From Bacillota bacterium (GTDB lineage Bacteria > Bacillota > Clostridia > Lachnospirales > Lachnospiraceae), in the NCBI GenBank assembly GCA_023436765.1, contig JAEZHX010000230.1, positions 1 through 30,651 of the forward strand: a stretch of DNA of 30,651 bases, written 5' to 3'. The notes beneath the pieces are model-generated. The model was not told the DNA's origin. It searched no databases and saw nothing but the letters and a program-made list of their open reading frames with translations. Positions within the stretch are counted from its first letter, which is position 1. Every line of letters begins with the position of its first letter. A program made the translations under genes and the position numbers. This document shows positions 24,382 to 30,651 of this stretch, in pieces.

Positions 24382-25062
24382 ATGAGGTTATTATTTTGCA
24401 ATATTACATGGCTTGACTACTATAAAGGCGTTTTCCCCGGTGTAGACACTCCTAAGGGCAGTGCAGATTTCAACAAAACGGGAAGAGAAGCTCTGGAACA
24501 GTATAATTTTGAACGTGTGGCATTAAATTTCTTTGAAGGTCCCTTCGAATCCGGAGATTATTGTTTGGGATATGTGGAGATAAAGCCGGCGAAGGCAAAT
24601 AAAAATCAGCTGCTGATCGAGAACATTAATGGCTGTGAAGATTTCATAAATCAGGATTTCGTTGAGGATGTTCTGGTGATCTACTGCGCCAACCATCCTG
24701 CCCATAACTTTACTACAATAGTAGGCTGGTATAAGCACGCAACTGTTTACCGATATTATCAGGAGGTAGAGTTTCCGACCGGTGATGAGGGAGAGGGTAT
24801 CTATGTCCAGGCATATAATGCGATAGCAAAAGCGGAGGATTGTGTGTTGCTTCCAAGAAGAGAAAGAAGCAATAAACCGAAATGGTCTGTTCCAAGGAAA
24901 CAATCAGGAACCTCTTATGGCTTTGGACAGTCCAGTCTTTGGTTTGCCGAGAAGGAGGAAGAGAATACATATTTGGAGACTTATTTAGACCGAATCGTGA
25001 AACAGATAGAAGAATATGACGGGGAGAACTGGCTGGACCAGTATCCGAATAGCAATACCTGA
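24382..25062 (+). CDS. Unrecognised 226-residue cytoplasmic protein
   Basis: An upstream in-frame ATG at 24286 would run through the leader hairpin and has no good site; GGAGG at 24370-24374 is seven bases from ATG 24382, so the start is MRLLFCNITWLDYYKG. It has no signal peptide or membrane helix. Visible features: a hydrophobic MRLLFCNITW strand at the start, a central IVGWYKHATVYRYYQ (about 112-126) and an acidic Glu/Asp-rich C-terminus (about 190-226). I have a weak memory that an N-terminal MRLLFCN..W and a VGWY..ATVYR stretch occur together in uncharacterised and HNH-nuclease-associated proteins, but I cannot verify this. The gene stands alone, diverging from splB and ending in a hairpin at 25068. 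Confidence 0.7.
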   Translation: MRLLFCNITWLDYYKGVFPGVDTPKGSADFNKTGREALEQYNFERVALNFFEGPFESGDYCLGYVEIKPAKANKNQLLIENINGCEDFINQDFVEDVLVIYCANHPAHNFTTIVGWYKHATVYRYYQEVEFPTGDEGEGIYVQAYNAIAKAEDCVLLPRRERSNKPKWSVPRKQSGTSYGFGQSSLWFAEKEEENTYLETYLDRIVKQIEEYDGENWLDQYPNSNT

Positions 25063-25067
25063 ATGGG

Positions 25068-25096
25068 AGACGGTCTGCTTTTGGCAGACCGTCTTA
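25068..25096 (+). terminator. Terminator-like hairpin
   Basis: AGACGGTCTGC (25068-25078) pairs with GCAGACCGTCT (25084-25094) around TTTTG, six bases after the stop of the 226-residue protein gene. The tail TTATTC is only mildly T-rich. It may serve both this gene and the convergent sortase gene. Confidence 0.65.
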
Positions 25097-25156
25097 TTCG
25101 TGAGCCCGGCAGACGCACATTCTGGCGGGTGCAAGTCCCGATGTTGATTAATCCGG

Positions 25157-26308
25157 TCACTCATTCGTCTGAAGCTCAGCCGGTGTGTACCAACTGATCT
25201 GTCCTTTTTCCAATGCCTCTTCAAAGGTATCTGCGACATCGGGGATATCCTTACCGTATTTGTTGCGGTAATCCTCTGCATAATACGGCTTCTGATTTAT
25301 CTCTGCGCTATCCACATCTACGGTAGGCTCCTCCCCCTCACGTACCTTACGGGCGACAAGGACGGTACGGTAATTGTCGTTTACCTCATAGGAACAGGTG
25401 GAGAGCATCAGCAGCTCATCCTTCTCATTGATATCAACGGCATCGACATTAAGAAGAGAACGGATCCTGATCTGGTAAACAAAATTCAAAAATTCAGAAG
25501 GGCTCTCAAAGGAGGGTTTCCGGTATTCGAAGAAATAGTCCTTGGCAGGGTCCGGGGGAGTGATGAAGACAGCAAATACCTTCCAGATTCCTGTATTATA
25601 AATCGTATCGAACCGAAGAATCGGATGCTCCCTGTAATAGTCGATCTCCTTCTTATATTCCAGAATGGAATGGAACATCTTCTCCTTGGTAGAGACCATG
25701 TTATGACCATGGATTACTAGGTTCTGAGAATAAGCTTCTACAGAAGAACGGGGATCCAGAAACAGGGTACCAGCTTTATTGTACTTCTTGTGAAAGCCTT
25801 TATAGAGATAGTATTCTGGCTCCTTCCTATCGGGTTGCACCACCACATAATCCACATCCGTACCGGGGATGGTGATCCAGCCCTTGGTCTCCTCATTCTC
25901 AGCCAGCAGCCCCGTAAATTGCACTAATCTGCCCTGCTCGTCCCGGCCAGGAGCGGGTGTTGGGGTGGGGACCTCTGTAGCCACTGTACCGGGTTTCGAA
26001 GTCACTCCTTTCGTTTCAGTGACAGGAGAGGAAGCCATGGTAGACGCCGCGTCGGTCGGAAGTATACTTTCAATTTCAGATCGATGATATAGATCTCTGG
26101 TGTAATCAATATCTTTTTTAGATCGGTAGGTTTGAATAACTGTTTCATTCATAAAGAGCAAGAAAAAAGCAACAAATCCAATGATACAAAGGATACGAAG
26201 CGTTCTAATGATATGATATCGTGCAAATTTCATACGAAACAGATGCTTAAGGCGAACTGACCGTGTACCGTAAGTATCAGGTTTTTTATTTTGGTTTGTA
26301 TCAGACAT
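25157..26308 (-). CDS. Class B-like sortase
   Basis: 383 residues. An ATG at 26344 is in frame, but AAGGAG at 26322-26317 sits eight bases before ATG 26308 (MSDTNQNKKP). A basic N-terminus and one membrane helix (about 34-54) anchor it, with the catalytic domain outside the cell after a Thr/Pro/Ser-rich linker (about 85-120). The domain starts at RLVQFTGLLAENEETKGWI and carries catalytic His202 (IHGHNM), Cys305 (LSTCSYE) and Arg314 (YRTVLVAR), as in sortase B-type transpeptidases that anchor surface proteins to peptidoglycan. About 65 residues follow the catalytic Arg, an acidic C-terminal extension longer than usual. No LPXTG-like or NPxTN-like substrate and no pilin is encoded in the window, so its target is elsewhere. 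Confidence 0.9.
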   Translation of the reverse strand: MSDTNQNKKPDTYGTRSVRLKHLFRMKFARYHIIRTLRILCIIGFVAFFLLFMNETVIQTYRSKKDIDYTRDLYHRSEIESILPTDAASTMASSPVTETKGVTSKPGTVATEVPTPTPAPGRDEQGRLVQFTGLLAENEETKGWITIPGTDVDYVVVQPDRKEPEYYLYKGFHKKYNKAGTLFLDPRSSVEAYSQNLVIHGHNMVSTKEKMFHSILEYKKEIDYYREHPILRFDTIYNTGIWKVFAVFITPPDPAKDYFFEYRKPSFESPSEFLNFVYQIRIRSLLNVDAVDINEKDELLMLSTCSYEVNDNYRTVLVARKVREGEEPTVDVDSAEINQKPYYAEDYRNKYGKDIPDVADTFEEALEKGQISWYTPAELQTNE

Positions 26309-26374
26309 GGGATTGCTCCTTTGGTAAGATGTAAGCAAGCCCATTATAACTCTAAAGAAAATTATGGTAAAGGG

Positions 26375-26414
26375 AAAAAATGGGTTGTTGTATAGTATCA
26401 GTACAACAACCCAT
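26375..26414 (-). terminator. Rho-independent terminator of the small Gly/Cys-rich protein gene
   Basis: ATGGGTTGTTGTA (26380-26392) pairs perfectly with TACAACAACCCAT (26402-26414) around a nine-base loop. Read on the minus strand it is followed by TTTTTT (26380-26375). It lies 11 bases after the stop at 26426 and gives strong support to that small gene. Confidence 0.9.
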
Positions 26415-26425
26415 CAAATTATCTG

Positions 26426-26632
26426 TTAGCAGCAGCCACCGCCTAAGTAAAGAAGAAGGATAAGGGGGAGGATACCGTCCATACCGCAACCGCCGCCGCA
26501 GCTGCCTTTGCCACCGAATATACCACCGCCATCACCGCCGCTACATAAAAGTAAGAGAATTAACAGCATAGGACTGAAACCATTATTATCACATTTATTA
26601 TCTCTACAGTAAGAAGAAGAAAGATCACTCAT
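26426..26632 (-). CDS. Small glycine/cysteine-rich hydrophobic protein
   Basis: 68 residues from the second of two adjacent ATG codons (26632); AGGAGG at 26645-26640 is seven bases from it, against four from the first. Two leucine/isoleucine runs (about 22-29 and 54-63) alternate with Gly-rich stretches. Seven cysteines are present (9, 14, 30, 45, 49, 67, 68), and the protein ends in LGGGCC. The gene has its own ribosome binding site and a textbook terminator, so it is expressed. Small Gly/Cys-rich hydrophobic proteins of this style are frequent in clostridia, and some resemble spore-coat or membrane peptides. A CATAnnnTA sequence upstream hints at a sporulation sigma factor. No function can be assigned. 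Confidence 0.8.
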   Translation of the reverse strand: MSDLSSSYCRDNKCDNNGFSPMLLILLLLCSGGDGGGIFGGKGSCGGGCGMDGILPLILLLYLGGGCC

Positions 26633-26663
26633 CATTGAGCCTCCTAATATTTATTTGATAGTA

Positions 26664-26672
26664 TAACATATG
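26664..26672 (-). promoter_or_regulatory. CATAnnnTA element (sigma-E/sigma-K-like -10) before the small protein gene
   Basis: CATATGTTA on the minus strand fits the -10 pattern of the mother-cell sigma factors. No clear matching -35 is seen. An alternative sigma-A reading of the same place is TTACTC, 17 bases, TATACT. It is about 32 bases upstream of the small Gly/Cys-rich gene. Confidence 0.3.
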
Positions 26673-26700
26673 CGGAGTATCGGAGTAATTTCATGTCGGA

Positions 26701-26717
26701 ATGTGATATAGTCACAT
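26701..26717. promoter_or_regulatory. TGTGA-N5-TCACA palindrome (CRP/FNR-like operator candidate)
   Basis: ATGTGA (26701-26706), TATAG, TCACAT (26712-26717): perfect arms. It resembles CRP/FNR-family operators, but the spacer is five rather than six bases. It lies between the divergent small-protein gene and the lipoprotein gene, about 150 bases upstream of the promoter of the latter. Confidence 0.35.
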
Positions 26718-26853
26718 AGATGAAAAGACATGATAACTACCCAAAATAGTCTTTATGGTTTACATAATATAATTATGGATAATATTCAATAACATCAAAG
26801 TTTCACAACTATAGAAAGGTGGCTCAATCAGATAAAAATCTGTTAAAGATAAT

Positions 26854-26881
26854 ATGACATTTTGACAAAATGTGGTATAAT
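26854..26881 (+). promoter_or_regulatory. Promoter of the lipoprotein gene with a palindrome in its spacer
   Basis: ATGACA (26854-26859), a 16-base spacer and TATAAT (26876-26881) with TGG before the -10. The spacer overlaps a perfect palindrome ACATTTT-gac-AAAATGT (26857-26873), the typical place for a repressor site. Transcription would start about 52 bases before the lipoprotein ATG at 26941. Confidence 0.7.
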
Positions 26882-26940
26882 CAGTAAGACAGTTCATATA
26901 GTTCAACACTAATCATCATTTAGCTGAAGTGAGGTTTCCT

Positions 26941-29208
26941 ATGAGAAAGATAATTCTCTTACTTTTTATTGTAATATCATTGGCAGGATGCTCCAAGGAG
27001 AAGGATAATACAAAGGATACGATGACACAGCCTGAGGATCAGAGCACCGATCAGAACGTTCCGGATCCTACCGATGCTTCCTCAGGAAATAAAAAGAGCG
27101 GTCAGACTTCAAAGGATCCTTCCAAAGCTGCTTCCGGGAACTCTGTACAGGATCATACTGCCCCGGAGGTCACAAGGGTATTACAGGAAGGTGATGTGGC
27201 GGAATTCACCGGAGCAGTCGGTGATGCTAAAATACATATGGCATTAAAGTATGATAAAGGCCAGATTACAGGTACCTACTATTATGATACCTATGGAACA
27301 GAGATTAACCTTACCGGTCTTGCGGAGAATAACTATCAGGATTATCCCTCCATTGTCCTTACTGAGGATACGGACCAGCAGGGGCAGTTTATCGGATTAT
27401 TTATCAATAAAGATTCAATCATAGGGTATTGGAAGAGCTGGAGCAAGCTATACCCGATGTATCTGATTCGTTCCGGTTCAAAGGCAGTTCCTCCAAAACA
27501 ACCCGGTAATGCAATATTGCAGTTGGATGGCGAGTGGTATGGCAGGAATACTACCTATTTTACCGGAACCGATCTGACCATCCATGTGTTATTTGATGAG
27601 TTATTATACTTTGAGTTAAACGCTCATAACGGTACTGCGACAGGAGCCTTGAGTGCTTTGGCCATCTATCGGGAGGGCGCAGCAAGGGTGATATTCCGGG
27701 ATCAAATCAATAGGGAGGATTTGAGTAGCGATCATGTGTTTATTGAACTCAAGAAGGATGCTGACAGGATAACCCTGCTGTCCAATCAATACGATTACAA
27801 TTGCGGAATGGGCGTGATCTTTGATAATACCTATACCGAAGAGGAGATAGAGCCGGCGATACCATCCTTAATGGAAGCCGGTATTGTTGATACGAAGGAA
27901 CAGGAGGAGCTGTTCATTAAAACAGTGAATTACTCGGACTACTCCTTTCTTCGTAATACACAGTCTGTCATGTATGAGGAGGTACTCCTGGATGGAAAGA
28001 AAGTACGTGCCGGTGCCTCTTATCTGAGAGGTGCCAGCGGACTATGCTATTATATCAATGCACATGATTATATGTATGCAGCAATCTATGCAGAGGACAG
28101 CATACAGTACTATACGAATGACCCCAACTATGCAGATCACATGCCGGAACCTATGCGGGTATGGTCGGAGTCCTTTGATGCCGAAATCATATACAATGAA
28201 ATCACTGCGTCCTACCCCTTTGACAGTAGGATTCCGGAGATGCTTTTGAAACAGAGGGAGAAGATGAGAATGGAGCAGGAGATTACGCTTCCGGCAACCT
28301 ATTCCCTGAAGGATTGCAGCTTTGGGGATCTGAACCGGGATGGTCAGGAGGATTTTGCGGCAGTGGTAGAACAAGGCTCCGGTCAATATACCGGTAGCAG
28401 AAAAATCTATCTGTTCCTGAATGACAAGGGAAATTATAAGCTTGCCTTTGAAAATAACAGTATTGTACTTGGAAACTTGGAAGGCGGGGCATTTGGCGAT
28501 CCTTATGATGATATATCCTTATCAGAGGGTGAATTCTGTGTACAGGATTATGGCGGAAGTTCGGATCGGTGGGGTCATAGCTATACGTTTACCTATCAGG
28601 ATAATAAGCTTATTCTCAGTTCGATAACATTGGTTGGCTATAATACCTTTAATTTTAACGGCACTATGAATACTTACAATCTGATCAGCAAAAAAGCTGA
28701 AATAAGAACCACCTATGAACCAGGGGAAGAAGACACTACGGGGAAGGATTATGATGGCCTCATAATATATGAGGGGAAGATTAAGCTTGTGGGGGAGATA
28801 CCCTTTGAAGAAGCAGCTGCATGGGAGGAGGCAAATTTAATCCTGGAACCGGATTACCCCATGCCTCCCCTATGGAATTATGAATATGGACAGAAGGATT
28901 TTTCAGGAATCAGATTTACTGCAGAGGAGATCCTGGATAAGGTAAAGAAGAAATATTACCCGGGGATGAAGAAAATCCCCATTCCCTGCAGTCAGGAAAT
29001 CCTTGATCATTATTCCGATCTGCTGGGATATGATGTGCCGACTTATTATTACAGCGACGGAGAGCATGAACTATATTACTATCAAATGAGCTATTATGAG
29101 GATTCAAATCGATATCATCATTCTATTTTATATGATACCAAGGACGAACAATGGAACGATGTAGAATTCTATGATTTTTGGGATGACACAGGAGAAGAGG
29201 ATCATTAA
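26941..29208 (+). CDS. Large surface lipoprotein, function unknown
   Basis: 755 residues from ATG 26941 (GAGG at 26931-26934; a GTG at 26929 is in frame but precedes the site). The signal peptide MRKIILLLFIVISLAGC has a clear lipobox with Cys17, so it is a membrane-anchored extracellular protein. A charged Ser/Thr/Asp-rich linker covers about 18-75. The following ~370 residues contain repeated beta-type phrases such as GQITGTYYYDTYG and LDGEWYG that suggest beta-sandwich or barrel modules. FGDLNRDGQEDF (461-472) is a D-x-N-x-D-G calcium-loop/FG-GAP-like motif. The C-terminal part is rich in Tyr and acidic residues. I do not recognise a catalytic domain. The MFS transporter gene follows 70 bases later. 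Confidence 0.85.
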   Translation: MRKIILLLFIVISLAGCSKEKDNTKDTMTQPEDQSTDQNVPDPTDASSGNKKSGQTSKDPSKAASGNSVQDHTAPEVTRVLQEGDVAEFTGAVGDAKIHMALKYDKGQITGTYYYDTYGTEINLTGLAENNYQDYPSIVLTEDTDQQGQFIGLFINKDSIIGYWKSWSKLYPMYLIRSGSKAVPPKQPGNAILQLDGEWYGRNTTYFTGTDLTIHVLFDELLYFELNAHNGTATGALSALAIYREGAARVIFRDQINREDLSSDHVFIELKKDADRITLLSNQYDYNCGMGVIFDNTYTEEEIEPAIPSLMEAGIVDTKEQEELFIKTVNYSDYSFLRNTQSVMYEEVLLDGKKVRAGASYLRGASGLCYYINAHDYMYAAIYAEDSIQYYTNDPNYADHMPEPMRVWSESFDAEIIYNEITASYPFDSRIPEMLLKQREKMRMEQEITLPATYSLKDCSFGDLNRDGQEDFAAVVEQGSGQYTGSRKIYLFLNDKGNYKLAFENNSIVLGNLEGGAFGDPYDDISLSEGEFCVQDYGGSSDRWGHSYTFTYQDNKLILSSITLVGYNTFNFNGTMNTYNLISKKAEIRTTYEPGEEDTTGKDYDGLIIYEGKIKLVGEIPFEEAAAWEEANLILEPDYPMPPLWNYEYGQKDFSGIRFTAEEILDKVKKKYYPGMKKIPIPCSQEILDHYSDLLGYDVPTYYYSDGEHELYYYQMSYYEDSNRYHHSILYDTKDEQWNDVEFYDFWDDTGEEDH

Positions 29209-29278
29209 CTCTTAATTAAGAAATTACAGTATATACAGTTGCTTAACAGAAGATGAAGTCAATTAAAGGAGAGCCTCA

Positions 29279-30511
29279 TTGAACAGAAAATTAAACCCTT
29301 CGACAGTATACTATATTTATTCCGGTGCAGTAGCTTTTTTCCTCTCCCTTATCTTTACGATGAGTCAGGTATACCGGATCGATATGATACAATTAAATCC
29401 CTTTCAGCTGGTATTGGTAGGAACGGTACTGGAGGCTTCCTGCTTCCTATTTGAAATACCTACCGGAGTTGTTGCGGATATTCGAAGCAGAAGAATATCC
29501 GTCATCATCGGTATTACGATGATGGGGACGGCCTTCCTGCTGGAGGGCGCAATTCCCTTATTTTTCACCGTGATCATTAGCCAGGTCCTATGGGGAATGG
29601 GCTATACCTTTACCAGTGGAGCCGATGAGGCATGGATTGCAGATGAGATTGAGGAGAAGAATTTGGATGCGCTGTATTTAAAATCTGCACAGATCGGACA
29701 GATCTTTTCTCTGGCAGGAATTATATTCAGTACCGTCCTCGGTGCTTACAGGGTAAACCTGCCGATACTAGCAGGAGGAGCATTATTTCTGCTGCTTTCG
29801 ATATTCTTACTTCGGTTTATGCGGGAGGATCATTTTACTCCGGCTCCGGTTGAGAATCGGAATACCTGGGGCCAGATGAGGCATACCTTTCTGGAGGGGT
29901 TAAGGTTTATCAGAAGTAAACCGGTCCTTCGGATGATCCTTATCATTTCCTTGCTGTATGGATTATACAGTGAAGGCTTTGACCGACTGTGGACTTTGCA
30001 TTTCATGACTGACATAGGATTTCCTGATCATATTCAACTGAAACCGGCAGTTTGGGTCGGGATAATCGACGGGACTGCCATGGTACTTAGCATCCTGGCT
30101 GTCGAATATCTGAAGAGAGGGATGAAGAAGACCGGAAAACTGCAGAATGTATGGATTTTGACACTGATTAATTTCCTGATGGTAATCGCCATCCTGTTCT
30201 TTGGTTTATCAGGGAACTTCACCTTAGGCTTATCAACTTATCTGATGTTCTTTATCTTAAGGAAGACGAATCAGCCAATCTTTGATGCCTGGAGAAACAA
30301 GCATATCAAGTCAGAGGTCAGGGCTACCGTACTTTCTACCTTTGGCCAGATGGATGCTCTGGGCCAGGTCATCGGAGGCCCGGTACTTGGATTAATTGCT
30401 TTAAAGCTATCGATACCGGCGGCAATCGTAGGTTCCGGTATCATACTGGCCCCAATCGTTATTCTATTAATCATCAGTAACAGAAAGAATAAAATACCGC
30501 CTAATATATAA
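29279..30511 (+). CDS. MFS transporter (drug/efflux type)
   Basis: 410 residues with a TTG start at 29279; AAAGGAGAG is correctly placed just upstream and no ATG offers a better site (NRKLNPSTVYYIYSG follows). About twelve hydrophobic helices are visible. The loop between helices 2 and 3 carries the MFS motif A-like GVVADIRSRR (about 63-72). Helix 5 to 6 and the central cytoplasmic loop (about 182-206) are as expected. In style it fits the proton-driven DHA efflux group of Firmicutes that includes macrolide and tetracycline-type exporters, but the substrate cannot be told from sequence. It may share the upstream lipoprotein promoter, as no clear promoter lies in the 70-base gap. Confidence 0.88.
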   Translation: MNRKLNPSTVYYIYSGAVAFFLSLIFTMSQVYRIDMIQLNPFQLVLVGTVLEASCFLFEIPTGVVADIRSRRISVIIGITMMGTAFLLEGAIPLFFTVIISQVLWGMGYTFTSGADEAWIADEIEEKNLDALYLKSAQIGQIFSLAGIIFSTVLGAYRVNLPILAGGALFLLLSIFLLRFMREDHFTPAPVENRNTWGQMRHTFLEGLRFIRSKPVLRMILIISLLYGLYSEGFDRLWTLHFMTDIGFPDHIQLKPAVWVGIIDGTAMVLSILAVEYLKRGMKKTGKLQNVWILTLINFLMVIAILFFGLSGNFTLGLSTYLMFFILRKTNQPIFDAWRNKHIKSEVRATVLSTFGQMDALGQVIGGPVLGLIALKLSIPAAIVGSGIILAPIVILLIISNRKNKIPPNI

Positions 30512-30526
30512 TTTCAAGCACTATAT

Positions 30527-30562
30527 ATTCCTGTTACAGGACATAAATCCTTTAACAGGAAT
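30527..30562 (+). terminator. Stem-loop after the MFS gene
   Basis: ATTCCTGTTA (30527-30536) pairs with TAACAGGAAT (30553-30562), with a possible inner GGA/TCC. It starts 16 bases after the stop. The tail is AT-rich but lacks a clear T-run, so termination is plausible but not certain. Confidence 0.5.
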
Positions 30563-30651
30563 TATAAATTATTGTAATATTATAGCAAATTATATTGTAT
30601 AAAAGGATATTTTACAGTAATATATTGGATAAGGAACTTAAAAATATCTTA

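Noticed and set aside
25100..25140. tRNA gene suggested by a T-arm-like GGGTGCAAGTCCC
   Set aside because: No D-arm, anticodon arm or acceptor stem can be built; the upstream bases are occupied by a terminator hairpin.
26862..26881. TTGACA directly before TATAAT as the lipoprotein promoter
   Set aside because: The spacer would be only eight bases; the ATGACA 16 bases before the same -10 is the better -35.

Overview
The window looks like the chromosome of a spore-forming, plant-glycan-degrading Clostridia, probably Lachnospiraceae. The evidence is mixed: moderate GC, AGGAGG ribosome binding sites before almost every gene, bacterial Ig-like (Big_2) secreted protein, class-B-type sortase, a spore photoproduct lyase gene and a CUT1-type sugar ABC importer without its own ATPase. 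The lineage is inferred from gene content; there is no rRNA or other marker gene.

Left edge (1-1819, minus strand): the inside part of a two-helix membrane protein that runs off the window, then a secreted Big_2 repeat protein with a strong terminator.

Central locus (2374-20472, all plus strand): thirteen genes that read as one carbohydrate/acid catabolic locus. Order: solute-binding lipoprotein 1, two CUT1 permeases, an RraA/HMG-aldolase-like protein, a GH67N-like TIM-barrel protein, a GHL6/GH42-like glycoside hydrolase, a xylose-isomerase-like TIM barrel, a D-2-hydroxyacid dehydrogenase, an AEC-family carrier, a GH3 beta-glycosidase, solute-binding lipoprotein 2 (a full-length paralogue of the first), an FAD oxidoreductase and a second D-2-hydroxyacid dehydrogenase. 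None of the hydrolases has a signal peptide, so oligosaccharides appear to be imported and cut inside the cell. The oxidoreductases, isomerase, aldolase-like protein and organic-acid carrier suggest that the released sugar is oxidised, cleaved to 2-oxoacids, reduced to 2-hydroxyacids and perhaps exported. That pathway is inference, and the substrate is unknown. Between solute-binding protein 1 and its permeases lies an unusual 500-base stretch: a perfect stem-loop, a 17-unit degenerate ~13-base tandem array (with a 52-base higher-order period) and a second hairpin.

Convergent to the locus (20653-22923, minus strand) is a two-component system: a multi-pass membrane histidine kinase and a NarL/LuxR-type regulator, separated from the locus by a long structured palindromic region. 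It is a candidate regulator by position only.

Right part (23112-30511): spore photoproduct lyase (minus) whose usual H-donor cysteine is alanine; an unrecognised 226-residue protein (plus); an orphan class-B-like sortase (minus); a tiny Gly/Cys-rich hydrophobic protein with a textbook terminator (minus); a 755-residue lipoprotein (plus) behind a clear promoter with a palindrome in its spacer; and an MFS transporter with a TTG start (plus). No tRNA, rRNA, insertion sequence, prophage or CRISPR array was seen.
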